Part shown: one piece after another, positions 32,801 to 44,800 of the stretch | Position numbering within the stretch: the stretch's first letter is position 1 | Layout of the letters: each line of letters opens with the position of its first letter | Source of the DNA: Manis javanica | Lineage: Eukaryota; Chordata; Mammalia; Pholidota; Manidae | Direction: 5' to 3' | Assembly (NCBI RefSeq): GCF_040802235.1 | Contig: NC_133167.1 | Location: 17,653,501-17,717,500 of the forward strand | Length of the DNA: 64,000 bases | Position numbers and translations under genes: made by a program | The notes under the pieces: model-generated | Told to the model about the DNA's origin: nothing | The model's input: the letters and a program-made list of their open reading frames with translations, nothing else | Databases searched by the model: none

Positions 32801-35800
32801 ATGCAGGGTGAGTTAAGGCAGGTGCTCTCCTTCCAGTCCTGCACTTCTCTTGCTTTAGAATCTGAGCAATAACTCAATCTCTTCGGGCATCAGTTTTCCC
32901 ACCTGTAAGATGGGGCTTTCCGCTTCCTGGGGCTATGGTGAGGCACATCTCTGCCAGGCCAATGGTTGACAAGGCTCCAGGGGGACCAACCACAAGCTTG
33001 CCAAGCTGGTGGCCTCTGTGCCTTTTTAGCCACAGCCTCTGGATCCTGCATCTCATCCTGGGTCCCCTCCCTGTGTCTGGGTCTCCATTTCCTCTCTGGT
33101 CTCCAGATCACTTCCATCACAGACCCTGGGGCCTTAGGGGTTGCAGAGCCTCTTGGAGATGAAAGCTTGGCCTCTGCCAGTGTGGTCAGAGTGGGTGAAG
33201 GGTGGGTGAAGGGGCACCTGTGGGTGGAGCATGGGCCTCAGTTTGGGCTCCGTGCTTTAAAATTCCCAACAGCATTTTTTTTGCTTGTTCTCCAAACATT
33301 TATTTTATTGCCTCCTGTTCTTGTTTAATAGATGTACTTTCTTCCCTGATCTCTCTGAGAATATTAATAACTGTTTATCTTGAAGTTTTCTTCTCCCTGC
33401 AGTTCCCCTGCTTTCTCAAGTTGCTTTCCATTCCCATTGCTTCTCTGCTTAGCTTTCCTTAGAGGCCTGGGAACCTTGGCTTGGGACACTACTGGGTGGA
33501 TTATTTGCTCTGACGGTAGGTCTGGACCCACGGTGAGCTTCACTCTTGAGTCTGACTAGGCTGCTGTTGGTATCTTTGGGCTTCTCTGCTTGGGCCTGTC
33601 AGATTCCCAGAAAAATTCCCCCTTTTCTGCCTGGAGGCAGGTATAGGCCTGGTCACCTGGAAGCATTCACACCCCCAACTGGGCCTTCTGGCCTCCAGGC
33701 CAACACCTGCTGTTTTACCCCATCCTAGGAATAAGCCTCCTGTCTTTTGGGGAGTCTGGAAATCTAATCACTTCTCCGAGGTTCTACCAGTATTCCTGGG
33801 TTAGGTTCACATTCTCCCCACCCCCCACCCCAAAGGTCTGATGCCCCCAATCCTGAGAGTTTGGAGGAAGATTTGCTGAAGAATCTGGTGGCTTCTTGGT
33901 TTTTCCTGCAGCCAGCTCAGGGGGCATCTTTCTCAGACTCCTGGTTCTCACTCACCCATCTGCTCTCCAGTTCCCAGAATTTTGACACTGTTGTCGGGGT
34001 GATAATCAACATATTTAACAAGAGATCCTAAGGACAGGGCTGGGAGGCTCGAGCGGGTGCTATGGCTGCTCCTGGGCCAGGAATGAGCCCTTTTTGGTTC
34101 AGGGGAGGGGCTGGAGCGTGGGAGGGTGGTTGTGCAACTGCTATTTGCCCCCTGGAACAGGGCATTTTATCCTCTGACAACTGCAGTGTTTATGCTGTGC
34201 TGAATATCACTCTCCTTTTATGTTCCTGTTTTTTTTTTTTCCCTGTCTTCTGGTCTTTGTGCTTTAATTAAAAAAAAAAACTTCCACTGTTGTTTTGGAG
34301 GAGTTTCAAGAGGAAGCAAAAATAAATGTGTGTGTTCAGTTGGCCAGTGTCATCAGAAGTATCCACTTCACTTCTATGGCTCAGGCCTCACCTGCAGAAG
34401 AGCAAGGTTAGCAGCAGGCAGGAAGGCTGGGGCTGGTGAGGGGGCTGGAACATGCAGGCTTACCTGGGACGCAGATGCAGGGTCTCCCTCCTACTTCAGC
34501 CGTCTCAGGTATGGCCTTCAGGCCATTCATGAGATGGAGAGGTGTGGAGCCAGCTTGAAAACATCGGGTCAGCCATTAGGAAGCACTTCCCAGCCAGCCA
34601 GGCTGTGAAGCCAGAGAACAGGATGGTCTAGGCAGGCTGTGGGGCCTCCCCATTAGGAGAAGTTTAAGGCGAGGAGGAACCCCGGCTGACCTGGTCTTGA
34701 GGGCATCTGCAGATGGCAGAGGCTGCCTGGATGATCCCAGCGGGCCTTGCCACTTGCCCTGCCCTGTGATCGTTGATCAACTGATTGTCCTTTTGCCACT
34801 TGCCTTCTCTTTTCATCAACAGGAAGCTTCTTTCCATGGAAGGCAGGGTCCGCCTTCTGTGGATTAAGGACAAGGCTTTTACAGAAGGAGGTTTGGTGTG
34901 TGAGGGGCTGAGATATGAGGGGATCTAATGGCCTAGAAAGAGACCCAAGGGTCGGGGAGGCCCCAAGAGGACCCCCACCTTGGGGCCCAAGGCTGGAGGG
35001 AGAGAGGTACATTTTCCAGGGGATTTTGTTGGGGGGGCTCAAGGAGGAGGACTGGGGGGTTCTTAACCTCCAGGGTAGCCCCCACACTGACACTTCATTA
35101 TGGTCGAGCAAGACAGAGACAAGGAATTCCTGGTCAAGCCCTCAATTGCATTCTCATTTGCATCAGGCTTACATGTCAGTTGGAGTCCAAATTGGTCAGA
35201 AAGTTCCTTTAGCACCTACTTTTCTCTTTCTGGGGATACTCATCTCTACCTCTCTTCCATTCTTTCCTGTCCTGGGCTCCCAACTCCTCGTCTATGGGGT
35301 CTCAGCCCTGGACTTTATCCTTCCGGACACTTACTTTGTCCCGTGGGGCATGTTTTATGTATGTGTGTATCTGTCGTATATAACCACTCTTTGTTTCCAG
35401 GCGTGTGTTTGCTTCCTATGGCCCCTGAAACAAAGTTGTGCCCCTGTTCTAAGCAAGTCCCAGCCTTTTCTTACAAACTTCCAGTTACAACAATTGGTTC
35501 CTTTCCCCTTCCCCTAAGAGGGCTCCTCCCTGCCCTCCAGGCTTCACAGTGGCTACATCCCTTACCCCATCTTCGGTCCCTGCATCCTGCACTCTGTTTC
35601 CCAGACAGAAACTTGAGGAAGGGGGCAATCTGGTGCTAGACAGAACCAGGCCTGAGTGGCCCAGGCAAGGCATGGCTGAGCAAGGGGAGGGGTTTCTGAG
35701 CGAGAAGGAGTAGATGTCTGGATGGGAAGTGGTCTCCTACCCCAGGCATCTAAGATGGCCAATGATGGTAGGAACAGGTTTGATTTCTGCAAGAGAATCC

Positions 35801-38800
35801 ATAAAGAGGGTGCTGGGCTGAATAAGGCTGGAGATCTGGGGACCAGGGGAGCAGGGCTGGCCTATCTTCCTGCTAAGGTGGGCAGGGACATCTAATACTG
35901 AGGTTTTATGCAGAGTATGGAAAAGTGGACTCAACCTTGTTTGGGGCTTAAAGGAGGATAGGTGAGTGGTAGCAGGGTGGAACAGGGATCTCTCCAGCAG
36001 TGTGGCGCCTCACTGAAAGTTCTGCCTAAGAAACTTGAGAATTTCCTGCTTCAATCATGGCCCATTTCCACCTTCACTGCAGGTGGAAAGCTCAGGAACT
36101 CAGTTATGCTTCCTCTTCTGTCTTCTCTGCTTGAGGGGCGTCCCTCAATCCTCTCTCTCCTTGAGTTCCAGACTCTTCTGGGCTCATGTGCCCCCATTCT
36201 ACCTCTCCTCTGGCCTGCTTCCAGCCTCTCCTAACCATGGTGTTTTGGCTTCATCCTGCTGGGGCTCCTGGCTCCGCTTCCTCGGGTGTCCATTCCCAGG
36301 TGGTGGGGTGAACAGTATGTTCCAGGCAGGGTGCTCTTGCTGAGGGTTCTGGCGGGGAGCATCTGTCTGGTGGGGGTTGGGTGGGCAGTGTGCATCCAGT
36401 AGACCCAGGAAGGGTGTGGGGTGGGTGCACTTGCCCCCAGGGTGCCCCTCCTCACCCCAGGTTCTTAATATTGCCCAGTACCTCCCAAAGATGCCTTGAT
36501 GAGCCAGGTTTGGTACCAGGCATTTCCACAGTCAATCCTCACAACTGCCCCATGAGGTTGGGATCCTTGTCTTCATTTTACAGAAGAGGAAAGAGGCTCA
36601 GAATAGTGAAACTATCACTTCAAGGTCACATAGCTGGTAAATGTCAGGTCAGGATTTGGACCCTGGTCTCTGCTAACTTTGTTCTTGGATCCTTCTCTTT
36701 GGGAAGTGACAGTGGGGACAATGGAGGTGACACTTCCCATACTTTTTCCCCTGGCATGCTCTCAACTGCACTGGGGGGTAAGAAAGGCAAATGCAGCAGC
36801 CCCCATTCCCCAGCTGGTACTGGGGCTCCCGGAGGGCTGTGCCCAAGCCTTGTCTGGGGATTGCCTCCTGTCCTTGGGTCTGACTCCTTGCCCCTCATGG
36901 CCATGTGACTGCTCATCCATCCACGGGGCTGGAATGGGGCTGCGGTGCCCACAGGAGGCTGCATCTTTAACCTTCTCTCTGGTCTGTCTGGGTCAGCCTG
37001 CTCTGCTCCGTCTACCAGGCAGAGCTCCGAGACAGAGTGAGAATCGAACATGCTAGAGGCCAGGCTCAAGTAGATCACAGAGGGAGTCTGGGGGCCTTTG
37101 GAGAGGGGAAGAGTACCATTCAGGTTGGGGAGAAATGGAAGTCTGCAGGCCCCAGGAGGGCCTCCAGCCTTGACTGGGGAGGACACAGGGATTTTACCCA
37201 TACTGGATGCAGGGACCAGCCAGGGTGCACTGAGGTGTCATCTCTCCTGGCTCCTGTGGGCTGGTGAAATATTCCTCTCTCAGGAGGCTGGAGGTCCCCC
37301 CAGGAGCTTGTTCTGGCCAGCTGCAATGTTCTTCTAATTGGGAATCAGGTACCCTAAGAGCCTTGGCCCAGATCTGGCTCTTGACCAGGGGGTGGCCGCT
37401 AGGCCCTGGCAGGAGTCCCTGCAGCCCTGGGCCCTGATTGCTTCTGGAGCCAGGGGGTGAGACCACGTCACCTTGATTCACGCCTCAGTTTCCCCACCTG
37501 GCTGGGGGATGGTATGCTTCCTTCCATTTTCTGCTTGTTCCTCCCTCTTCTCCCATCCCCTGCTGCTGGCCATGGCCCAGCGCCTTCCGTGGGCCAGTGC
37601 AGAGCCTCACCTGGCTCCCGTCCCCCCACCTCACACTTGCCTCCTGCCTTTCAGTTTTGCCTTCCTTCTTCTATCCTCTCACCCCAACTTTCTCTCACCC
37701 CATTGCCCTTCTGTCTTTGTCTCTCTTGGAAAAGCTATGGAAAAGTAGGGAACCAAGAATGGGGGGGCCTTCATCCAGTTCTGGCACTGTCCTCATCTCA
37801 GTCCTGGGGACCACCTGGGACCATCTCAGGGACCTGGCTCCTTCCGGGCCTCCTTCCTTCTCACAGTTACCTGGGCGTCTGCAGGACACCAGCTGAGGGC
37901 CCTGGGCTAACAGGGGAGCCAGAGAGTCCTGGGGTCCCATTTCCCAGACTTTCTACCTTTTCCTTATTCTGCAGTAACACTTGCCAGAGGCGGGCCCAGG
38001 AGAGGGGCCCAGTGAGATGACCTGGCTGGAGAGGGGTGAGGGGTGCCAGTGACTGGGTTGGGAGGGAGGCTGGCGGGCAGGGACTTTAGAGGGTAGATGG
38101 GGATATACTTATCTGTCTGTCTCCCAAGGACTCTTTGCTGCCTGCCAGTCACTGTCACTATCTTCACCTCTCTGTGTCATCTTGGCGCAAAGACTGGGGG
38201 CTTTAACCTAGCTCCTCTCTTTCTGTGCCTCCAAACTGAGCCACCCTCTCGGTCCAGGGGAGGGGCAGACCAGTCAGTTGGCTGTTCCCAGGAAGGGGAG
38301 GGGCTGTGTGGGAGTAGGGGGCCGGTAAATGGTAATTGTGTCAGCTAGTTCTGATGCAGTTGGGCTTGCAGACTGGGCCCTCCTCTGCCTTTCTCCTCCC
38401 CCTTCCCCCCACCCCCTGTCCTCATGCACTCTCCATTCATCTCACTCCCTCTCCTACTTCCATCAGAATCAATTAGACAGTCACTGCTTTAATCTCATGC
38501 AGGAGCCTGGGCTCAGACCCAGCAGCCCAGCTCCTAGCTCTGCAGTCTCCATGCTGGGTCCTGTAATGAAGGCCTCAGGGGCAGGAGGATGACCAGGATG
38601 ACCTCAGGGCCCCTGTTCTTGCTTCTCTATCCCCAAATGCTCTTGCTTGCCCTGGGAGGGAGTCCAGGCCTCTGGTTCCCCAATGGATCAATAGGTCTGT
38701 CCCCACCCCTCCCCCACCCACCTTTTATCATGTCAGCTGCTGGTGGTGATGGAAGTCTTTTGGAAAGGGGCCCAGAGGACCCAGGAACCTGCAGAATAGA

Positions 38801-41800
38801 GAGGAGAGGGGGTGGGGTGGGGATGGGGGCTTGAATAATGAGCCACCAGTGGCTGAAAGCATTTATTGTGCAGAAGAGAGGGCCAAGTTGTTCTTCTTCC
38901 CCAGGCTCTGCAGCCTAAGAGGAAGTGTTTTCAGAGTTTGAAGGGAGGATGGAGGTTAGGTACCAGGAAGAACTTCCTGCCTGTCTGAGGTCAGACACCT
39001 GGGTTAGTGGTAGTGAAAGGGAGAAGAACTTCCTTGGCATATCTGTAAGAGTAGATGCATTTCCTCTCCCCTTCCTCTCTTCTCTCCCTGCTCCTCCTCT
39101 GTCCATAATGTGGCGCTATGGAAAAGCAGGGAACCAAGAATGGGGGGGCCTTCATCCAGTTCTGACACTGCTACTTTGTAGCTGTGTGACCCCTGGCAAG
39201 TCACTTCCCTTCTCTGGGCCTTGAGTAAACTACGTGTGTGTTGGGGCATGGGGCCGGAGAAGGTGTTAGGTGTCTTTCAAGTTTAACTGGAATCAGTACT
39301 TGATATTAGTGAGGGAGCTATTTCAGAATAGGGAAATGGGGCCCCTGGTCAGGGGTGAGTGGAGTGGCAATGCATAAAGACATCACTGTACTGGCTGCAG
39401 TGGAGGCAAGAACCTTTAAAATTACATTTCCCCTGGCCCGTAACCCAGGGCTGGGGGAGGCACCCAGGGGATTTGGAAGCAGGAATTGTCTCCCTTCCTT
39501 CCTTATTTCTTTTATTCATGCAATCAGTCAACCAATCTGCCAAGAAACTCACGATTACTGACCACATGCCGGGCACTGTGCTAGGTTCTGGGGGTGCAAT
39601 GGTGAAGGACTGACAATGTCCTCCCGGAGTTGGCGTTCTGGTGGGAAAGTGGGGAAGACTGAAAAGGTGAACAAATCTATCAACAAGAATAGTGCCAAGT
39701 GCTATGAAGAATGAACATGCTGGGGCCACTCAGAGACTGGGGGCTGGAGGGCAAAGAAGGACTTTAACGGGGCAGTCAGAGGAGGTGATCTTGAAGCCTG
39801 TGTGAGTGGGGACTCTGCTCTGCAAAGACAAATATTCTGTTGCATGGAGAGAGAACTTGGGGGCTGTGTGAGAGTTCTGGACCTTGTATATGGTTGGGCA
39901 GTGTAATTGCAGCTGGTGAAACCTGTCCTTGGTGAGGAGCTGGGGCCCTGGGGAACCTAGCCTGGTGAGACCCAAGCGAGAGCCCCCTGGGGGCCACAGG
40001 AGGAATCGCTGTAGCTGGGAGGGTGGCGAAGCTCCCTCCCTGGGTGCGAGAAAGCGCATGGACAGCCATCCTGCAGGACCTGTCCCATCTGATGGAGGAA
40101 AAAGGCTGGGAAGTCCCCAGGGAGCACCTCTCTGGGTGTGAAAATGAGACCTGGAGTCTCCAGTCAGATGCCCAAACCATTCTTTGCTTACAGGAGCTGC
40201 CTTTGTCCCTTGCAGACAAAACCAGCCAGCGGCACTGTGGCCCTGGGGGCCAGAGACAGAGGAGGCTCTGTGCCTTCCTTGAGCAGGGTGGGCCCTCCTC
40301 CCATGCCTGGGCCCAGGGGCTTTGTGGCTGTGACCTGCTCTCTTGTTTCCCTGACACCTTTGCTGGCTGCCTCTGGGAAGTTTCCCGTTTTCCGACTTCT
40401 CGGTGTGGAGGGTAGAAGCAGGGAAAAGGGCCCTGCTGGCTCTGACCCAGGGCAAACTTGGGGAGAAGAGCCCAGAGGAGCCCCCTCTCTGTGAATGTGG
40501 TCTCCATCCCACCTGGATCTAGACTCTGGAATCTCCTCTCTGGCCTATACTGAGAATCCTGGTGTCTGGGCTGCATGAACAACAGTAGAATGTGAAGAAG
40601 AAATTCTTTCCCCTTCAAGCCCTGGCCAGACCCACAGCACAGCCTAGCTTGCCAGTCTAGACTCTAGTTGAGAAAAGGAGCACCTGGGAGGAAAAGTGAG
40701 GGTCCTAGATGGTGTTTGGGGTGGGAGACTTGCCTGAAGTCTGACAGGTCTACACCACATGGGAAGAGGACAAGGAGTCACTGGAGAATCAGTCAACCCT
40801 CGAAGGATGGCAGCCAGCTTTTTGACACCTCCACTGGGGATGGAGCAGTGGGGGAGCTGTTGTTGGGTCACATGGGGCTATAGAGAGGTTAGGGCCTAAA
40901 GTAAGTCCCCTTTGATGCAGGAGACCTGTGTGGGCTCAACTGGAGACCTCACGCACTCCCTGCTTCAGCCTCCTGTGATGGTCCCCTGTGTCTCAGCATC
41001 CATGTCTGGTCCATCCCACAGAGCCTTGCATCTCTGACTTTGATGCTCTGGGTGGGAGTAGGAGGTTGGAAGGAAAGACAGGAGGAGAGAGGGAAGATTT
41101 ACTGAACACTTATCAGGTGCAGGATGCAGTTTCTGGTGCTTTGAGTGGATTGAGGGAGAAAGGGGATTGAGATTGAGAGACCTTTTAGGATTGGGCCCCT
41201 CTCTGCCCTGCCAAATGCGTGAGTCTTGGTGAAAACGAAGCTTGCTAAAACCGTCCAGGGGTTCTGGGGGTCCCGCAGCTGCTATTCTCAGGATTCTGAC
41301 TTCCTTTGGTGATGAAAACAGAGCAGAGGACTTGTGATTTTCCACGAGTCAGCAAACTCCGAGCACACCTTTCTGTGTCCCGTCAGGGCTGTGCACCCAG
41401 GGGCAGGATTCCCTCGACCTTCAGTGGTTGAGGCACTTGGTGTGCAGCTATGCGGTGGGGCCAGAGGCTGAGAGGGGAGAGCTGGGGGGAAGTTCCAGGC
41501 CCTGGTGGCCCTGACTTCCTGTCCTTGTCAGCACAGACTCTCCCCTTCCTCCTTGGAGGGTCATTTAGCTAGAGGATAGGGTCGAGGATACCTCCTGCAG
41601 AGCAGAGGAAATGGGGGACCCTCCGCCCTGCCCTTCGGAGCCCTTTCCATCAGGTCTACTAGCTGGGAAGGGCTGGATCTAGCCATTATTTCCTTCTCTT
41701 TCTTCCCACCTTCCCTCTTTTCCTCCCTGCTTCACGGGTGCCTTTTATGCCTGAAGTGCTGAACCAGTCCTCTTAAGGAAAAGCCATCTTTTCCTCCTCT

Positions 41801-44800
41801 CTTAGTCTCGGCAGGGCCACCCTTCAGCCAATCCTATCTGAACAACTTCCTCCTATTTAAAAAATTCAACAAGTGATTCCTTTTGATTAAACTTTGTTCC
41901 ACTTGCTCTGGATTAAGACCCATCTCCTCATGTTTTATGTCCTATCCTTTCCTCTGGAGCTGGGGTGGGGAGGCTGTGGAGACTTCAGGCCCCCCAAAGA
42001 GGAGGAAGGTCCCCTGCAACAGCCTGGAACAGACTTCAGTCATGCCAGGCACTTCGCTGGAGATGGTGGGCATGCACAAAGGCAGGGCCTGATGGGATGG
42101 ACTCAGTTTGCTGGGGGAGTGTGTCACATGGCCTCACACCTATTCCCTGGTGCCCCCTGCCCTCCCTGGCCCCCACCTGCCCCCCCAGCTTTCATCCACA
42201 GCCTTCCTAGTGTCATGTGATGGTGGTTCCCTTCATGGTGGAGGACTTTTAGGGGCTGAGGGCCCTAATGTCCCCCCACCCTGATGCAGCCACATGCCAG
42301 CAAGGACCCCCTCACTGCGTTCCTGCCCAATCTCCCCCAAAGTGCTGTACAGCTCTGCCTTGTCTCATGGTGCAGAGCTGGGGATGACGCAGGGCTCGGG
42401 AAGTCTGCTGGGGCAGAGGGCAGCCCAGCAGAGGGCAGCTTGGGCAGGGCTGAGTTCGCTGAGAAGCTCTCAGGTCCTCAGGCCGCACGTTAGGAAGGAG
42501 GGAGGGCCTGAGATGCTGTCTCTGTGTCCCCATCCTCCCTTGGGGAAGGAGACCGGCGACAGCTCTGCTGGGAAAAATGGCCCTGAGATGGTGCCCAGGG
42601 AAGCCCAGCCCGGGAGCGCAGGCGGCGGGGGCTGTGGGGGAGGGGTCCCTGGCTGGCGCCCCACCGGCCTGTTGCTGCGGAAGAGGCCCTGGCGGGGTCC
42701 TGTGGCGCTGCAGCTCTCCCGCCCGCCCGTGTTCTCTCCGGGCCTGGTTGGCTGGCTGCCCTCCTGGGTTTCTCTGCAGCAACAGAACCAGGGGCAGAGC
42801 TCATGGCTGTCTCTCCACTTCCCCACTGTCTGTTTGCGGCTCTCCTGTCCGTCTATTTCTCTCTCTCACTCTCTCCAGAGTCCAACCCCTCTTTCTTGCC
42901 TCTTTCTTCTTTCCTCTCTTTAGTTTCAAGGTCACAGTATGGTGACCCCAAACTATTCTTGAGAAGACCCCATCCTCTGTTCACATCACCTGAGCTCAGC
43001 AGAGGTGGAGAACAGTTCTGGTCTTCAGTAGTGGCCATGGACAGGACAGAAAGTGAGAGCGGGAAATGGGGCCCTGTGGACCCTGAGCAGGGGGAGGCTC
43101 AGCTGCAGCTGGAGGCAGCCTGTCCAGCTCTCATCCATCTGAGCTGGTTCGCCTCTGAGGCCGGGTCTCTTCTGTGTGGGGTTTTTTTCGGATGCTCAGA
43201 GCTCCTTCATCCCCCCAGTCGGCTGGGAGAGATTCAGGGAGAGGAGTCCGGGTGTGGCCTGGGTCAGAGGTTGGTGGTGAGTTGGGACAGCTGGTCCAGG
43301 TTGTGTTCAGTGTCCCCGTGCGCGTACCCCAGTCCATGAATGTTTCTGCTCGTCAGGGAAGCCGGTGGCCTCCGTTTAAATTAATCACATTATGCTCTGG
43401 GGAGCAATATAGGAATTGGAGTGAGGTCTGGAGGGAATCCACGCGCGCGCGCGCACGCGCACGCGCGCACACACACACACACACACACTCACACTCACAC
43501 ACTCACTGCAGCTTGGAGCACAATGCTGCCCCCACCGCCGCCCAGGCTCCCACCGCTGCTGCGCCTTCTTCGCCTTTTTCGCAGGTGGGTGCCTGGCGCC
43601 TGGCACCGCCTCTGCCCTGTCCAGACAGCCTCTCCTGGGAGGCCCCCGGGCCTCGGAAGTTGCCGGGGTGCCTTCGCCCGCCCCCGGGCCGCCTGGAAGC
43701 TGGCAGGAGGAGGCTGTCACGCCAAGGGGAAGACAGCGGGAGCAGCCAGAGGAAGTCCCCGGGGTGGAAGCGTCCTGCAGCGGCCCGCGCCCCGCGCAGG
43801 GGCTTCCGGGGAGATGGAGCCACGTCGGGGCGGCGTCGCGGGGCCCCAGCCACGCTCCTCCCGCTAGAGGGGGCAGGACAGTCGTGCCGCTCCTGCGGGC
43901 GTGAGGGCTCTCCCTTTCCTCCCCATTCCCTTAACTCTGAGCCGGGAGCAGCCGGTTCTCCTTCCAGACCCTCGTGCACGAGGCACCCGCCCTCAGGGTC
44001 AACATGACTCGGCTGAGCTGGTGCTTCTCCTGCGTGATCCGATGGGGCAAATACCTCTTCTCCTGCCTCCTGCCCCTGCGCTTCTGCCTCCGCAGCCAGG
44101 TAAAAGCCGCCCGCCTCACCTGGCACCTGCCCTCCACTTGCTGACAGGCACTCCCCTCTCTCCATCCCCTCTGCATCTAATTTATCACCCTCTCACCCTC
44201 AGGACGCACCATCTTAACCTTCGTCAGCCTGGCTCTCCTCAGAGTTTGGGGACTCCCGAGGAGCCGCCAGGCTGCACGGATCCTAGGAGGAGTGGCCGCC
44301 CCTCCCCCAGCGCACACCCCTGGCATCTTGGGTTTGGGTCAGAAGTCTGAAGGATAGCACTGATGTCGGTGGGAGCGCGGTGCACATTTGAGAACAGAGG
44401 AACATTTCTGGGGGCTTTAAGCATCCCTCCCCCGTTTCTGTGGGAAGGGACTGCAAGTTCCTGGAAATATCTATTTTTCCCCCACTGGACTAAGGCTCCA
44501 GAGTTAAGGCTGGCAGGTAGCAGAGTGAGATGGAAATGGGGCGTGGAGGGGCTGGTGGATATCAGGAGGAAATTCCCATCTGTTTAGGAAGACGGAAGAA
44601 CCAGGGGACTGGACCGGGAGAGGATGGGGGCTGTGTAGTAGCTGAGTTGGAGGGAGGAGGGGTTTGGTGGGAAGCCCAAGGCTGTGGGTGGGCGTGACCT
44701 GGTTAAGCATCTGCCTCCCTGGGGATCCTCCCAGAGAAGGCACCTTGACAGTGCCTTCAGGGGGTGTGCGCTTGTGCCTGTGTGTTTATGTTGGGGAGGA

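Larger units (their letters stand above)
20779..43440 (+). other. TNS1 5' intron, segment between first exons A and B
   Basis: About 22.7 kb with no supported coding exon. Contents: CT and CA microsatellites near 23.6-23.8 kb, L1 and LINE2 remnants at 24.1-25.4 kb, LINE2-like text at 27.3-27.6 kb, possible old LTR-like sequence near 28.78-29.23 kb, several MIRs, a candidate muscle-type motif cluster at 32.36-32.47 kb, CR1/L3-like text at 34.5-34.7 kb, and the 56-base duplicate pair at 37.7 and 39.1 kb. Long chance open frames reflect the GC-rich composition. Confidence 0.75.

Noticed and set aside
39776-40618. 280-residue minus-strand frame
   Set aside because: No recognisable domain, starts at a non-conserved site, lies in intronic GC-rich DNA and overlaps equally long frames on the other strand; a chance frame.
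43845-43880. CCGCTAGAGGGGGCAGG as a second CTCF site
   Set aside because: Two extra G bases break the GGC spacing of the core, so the match is incomplete.
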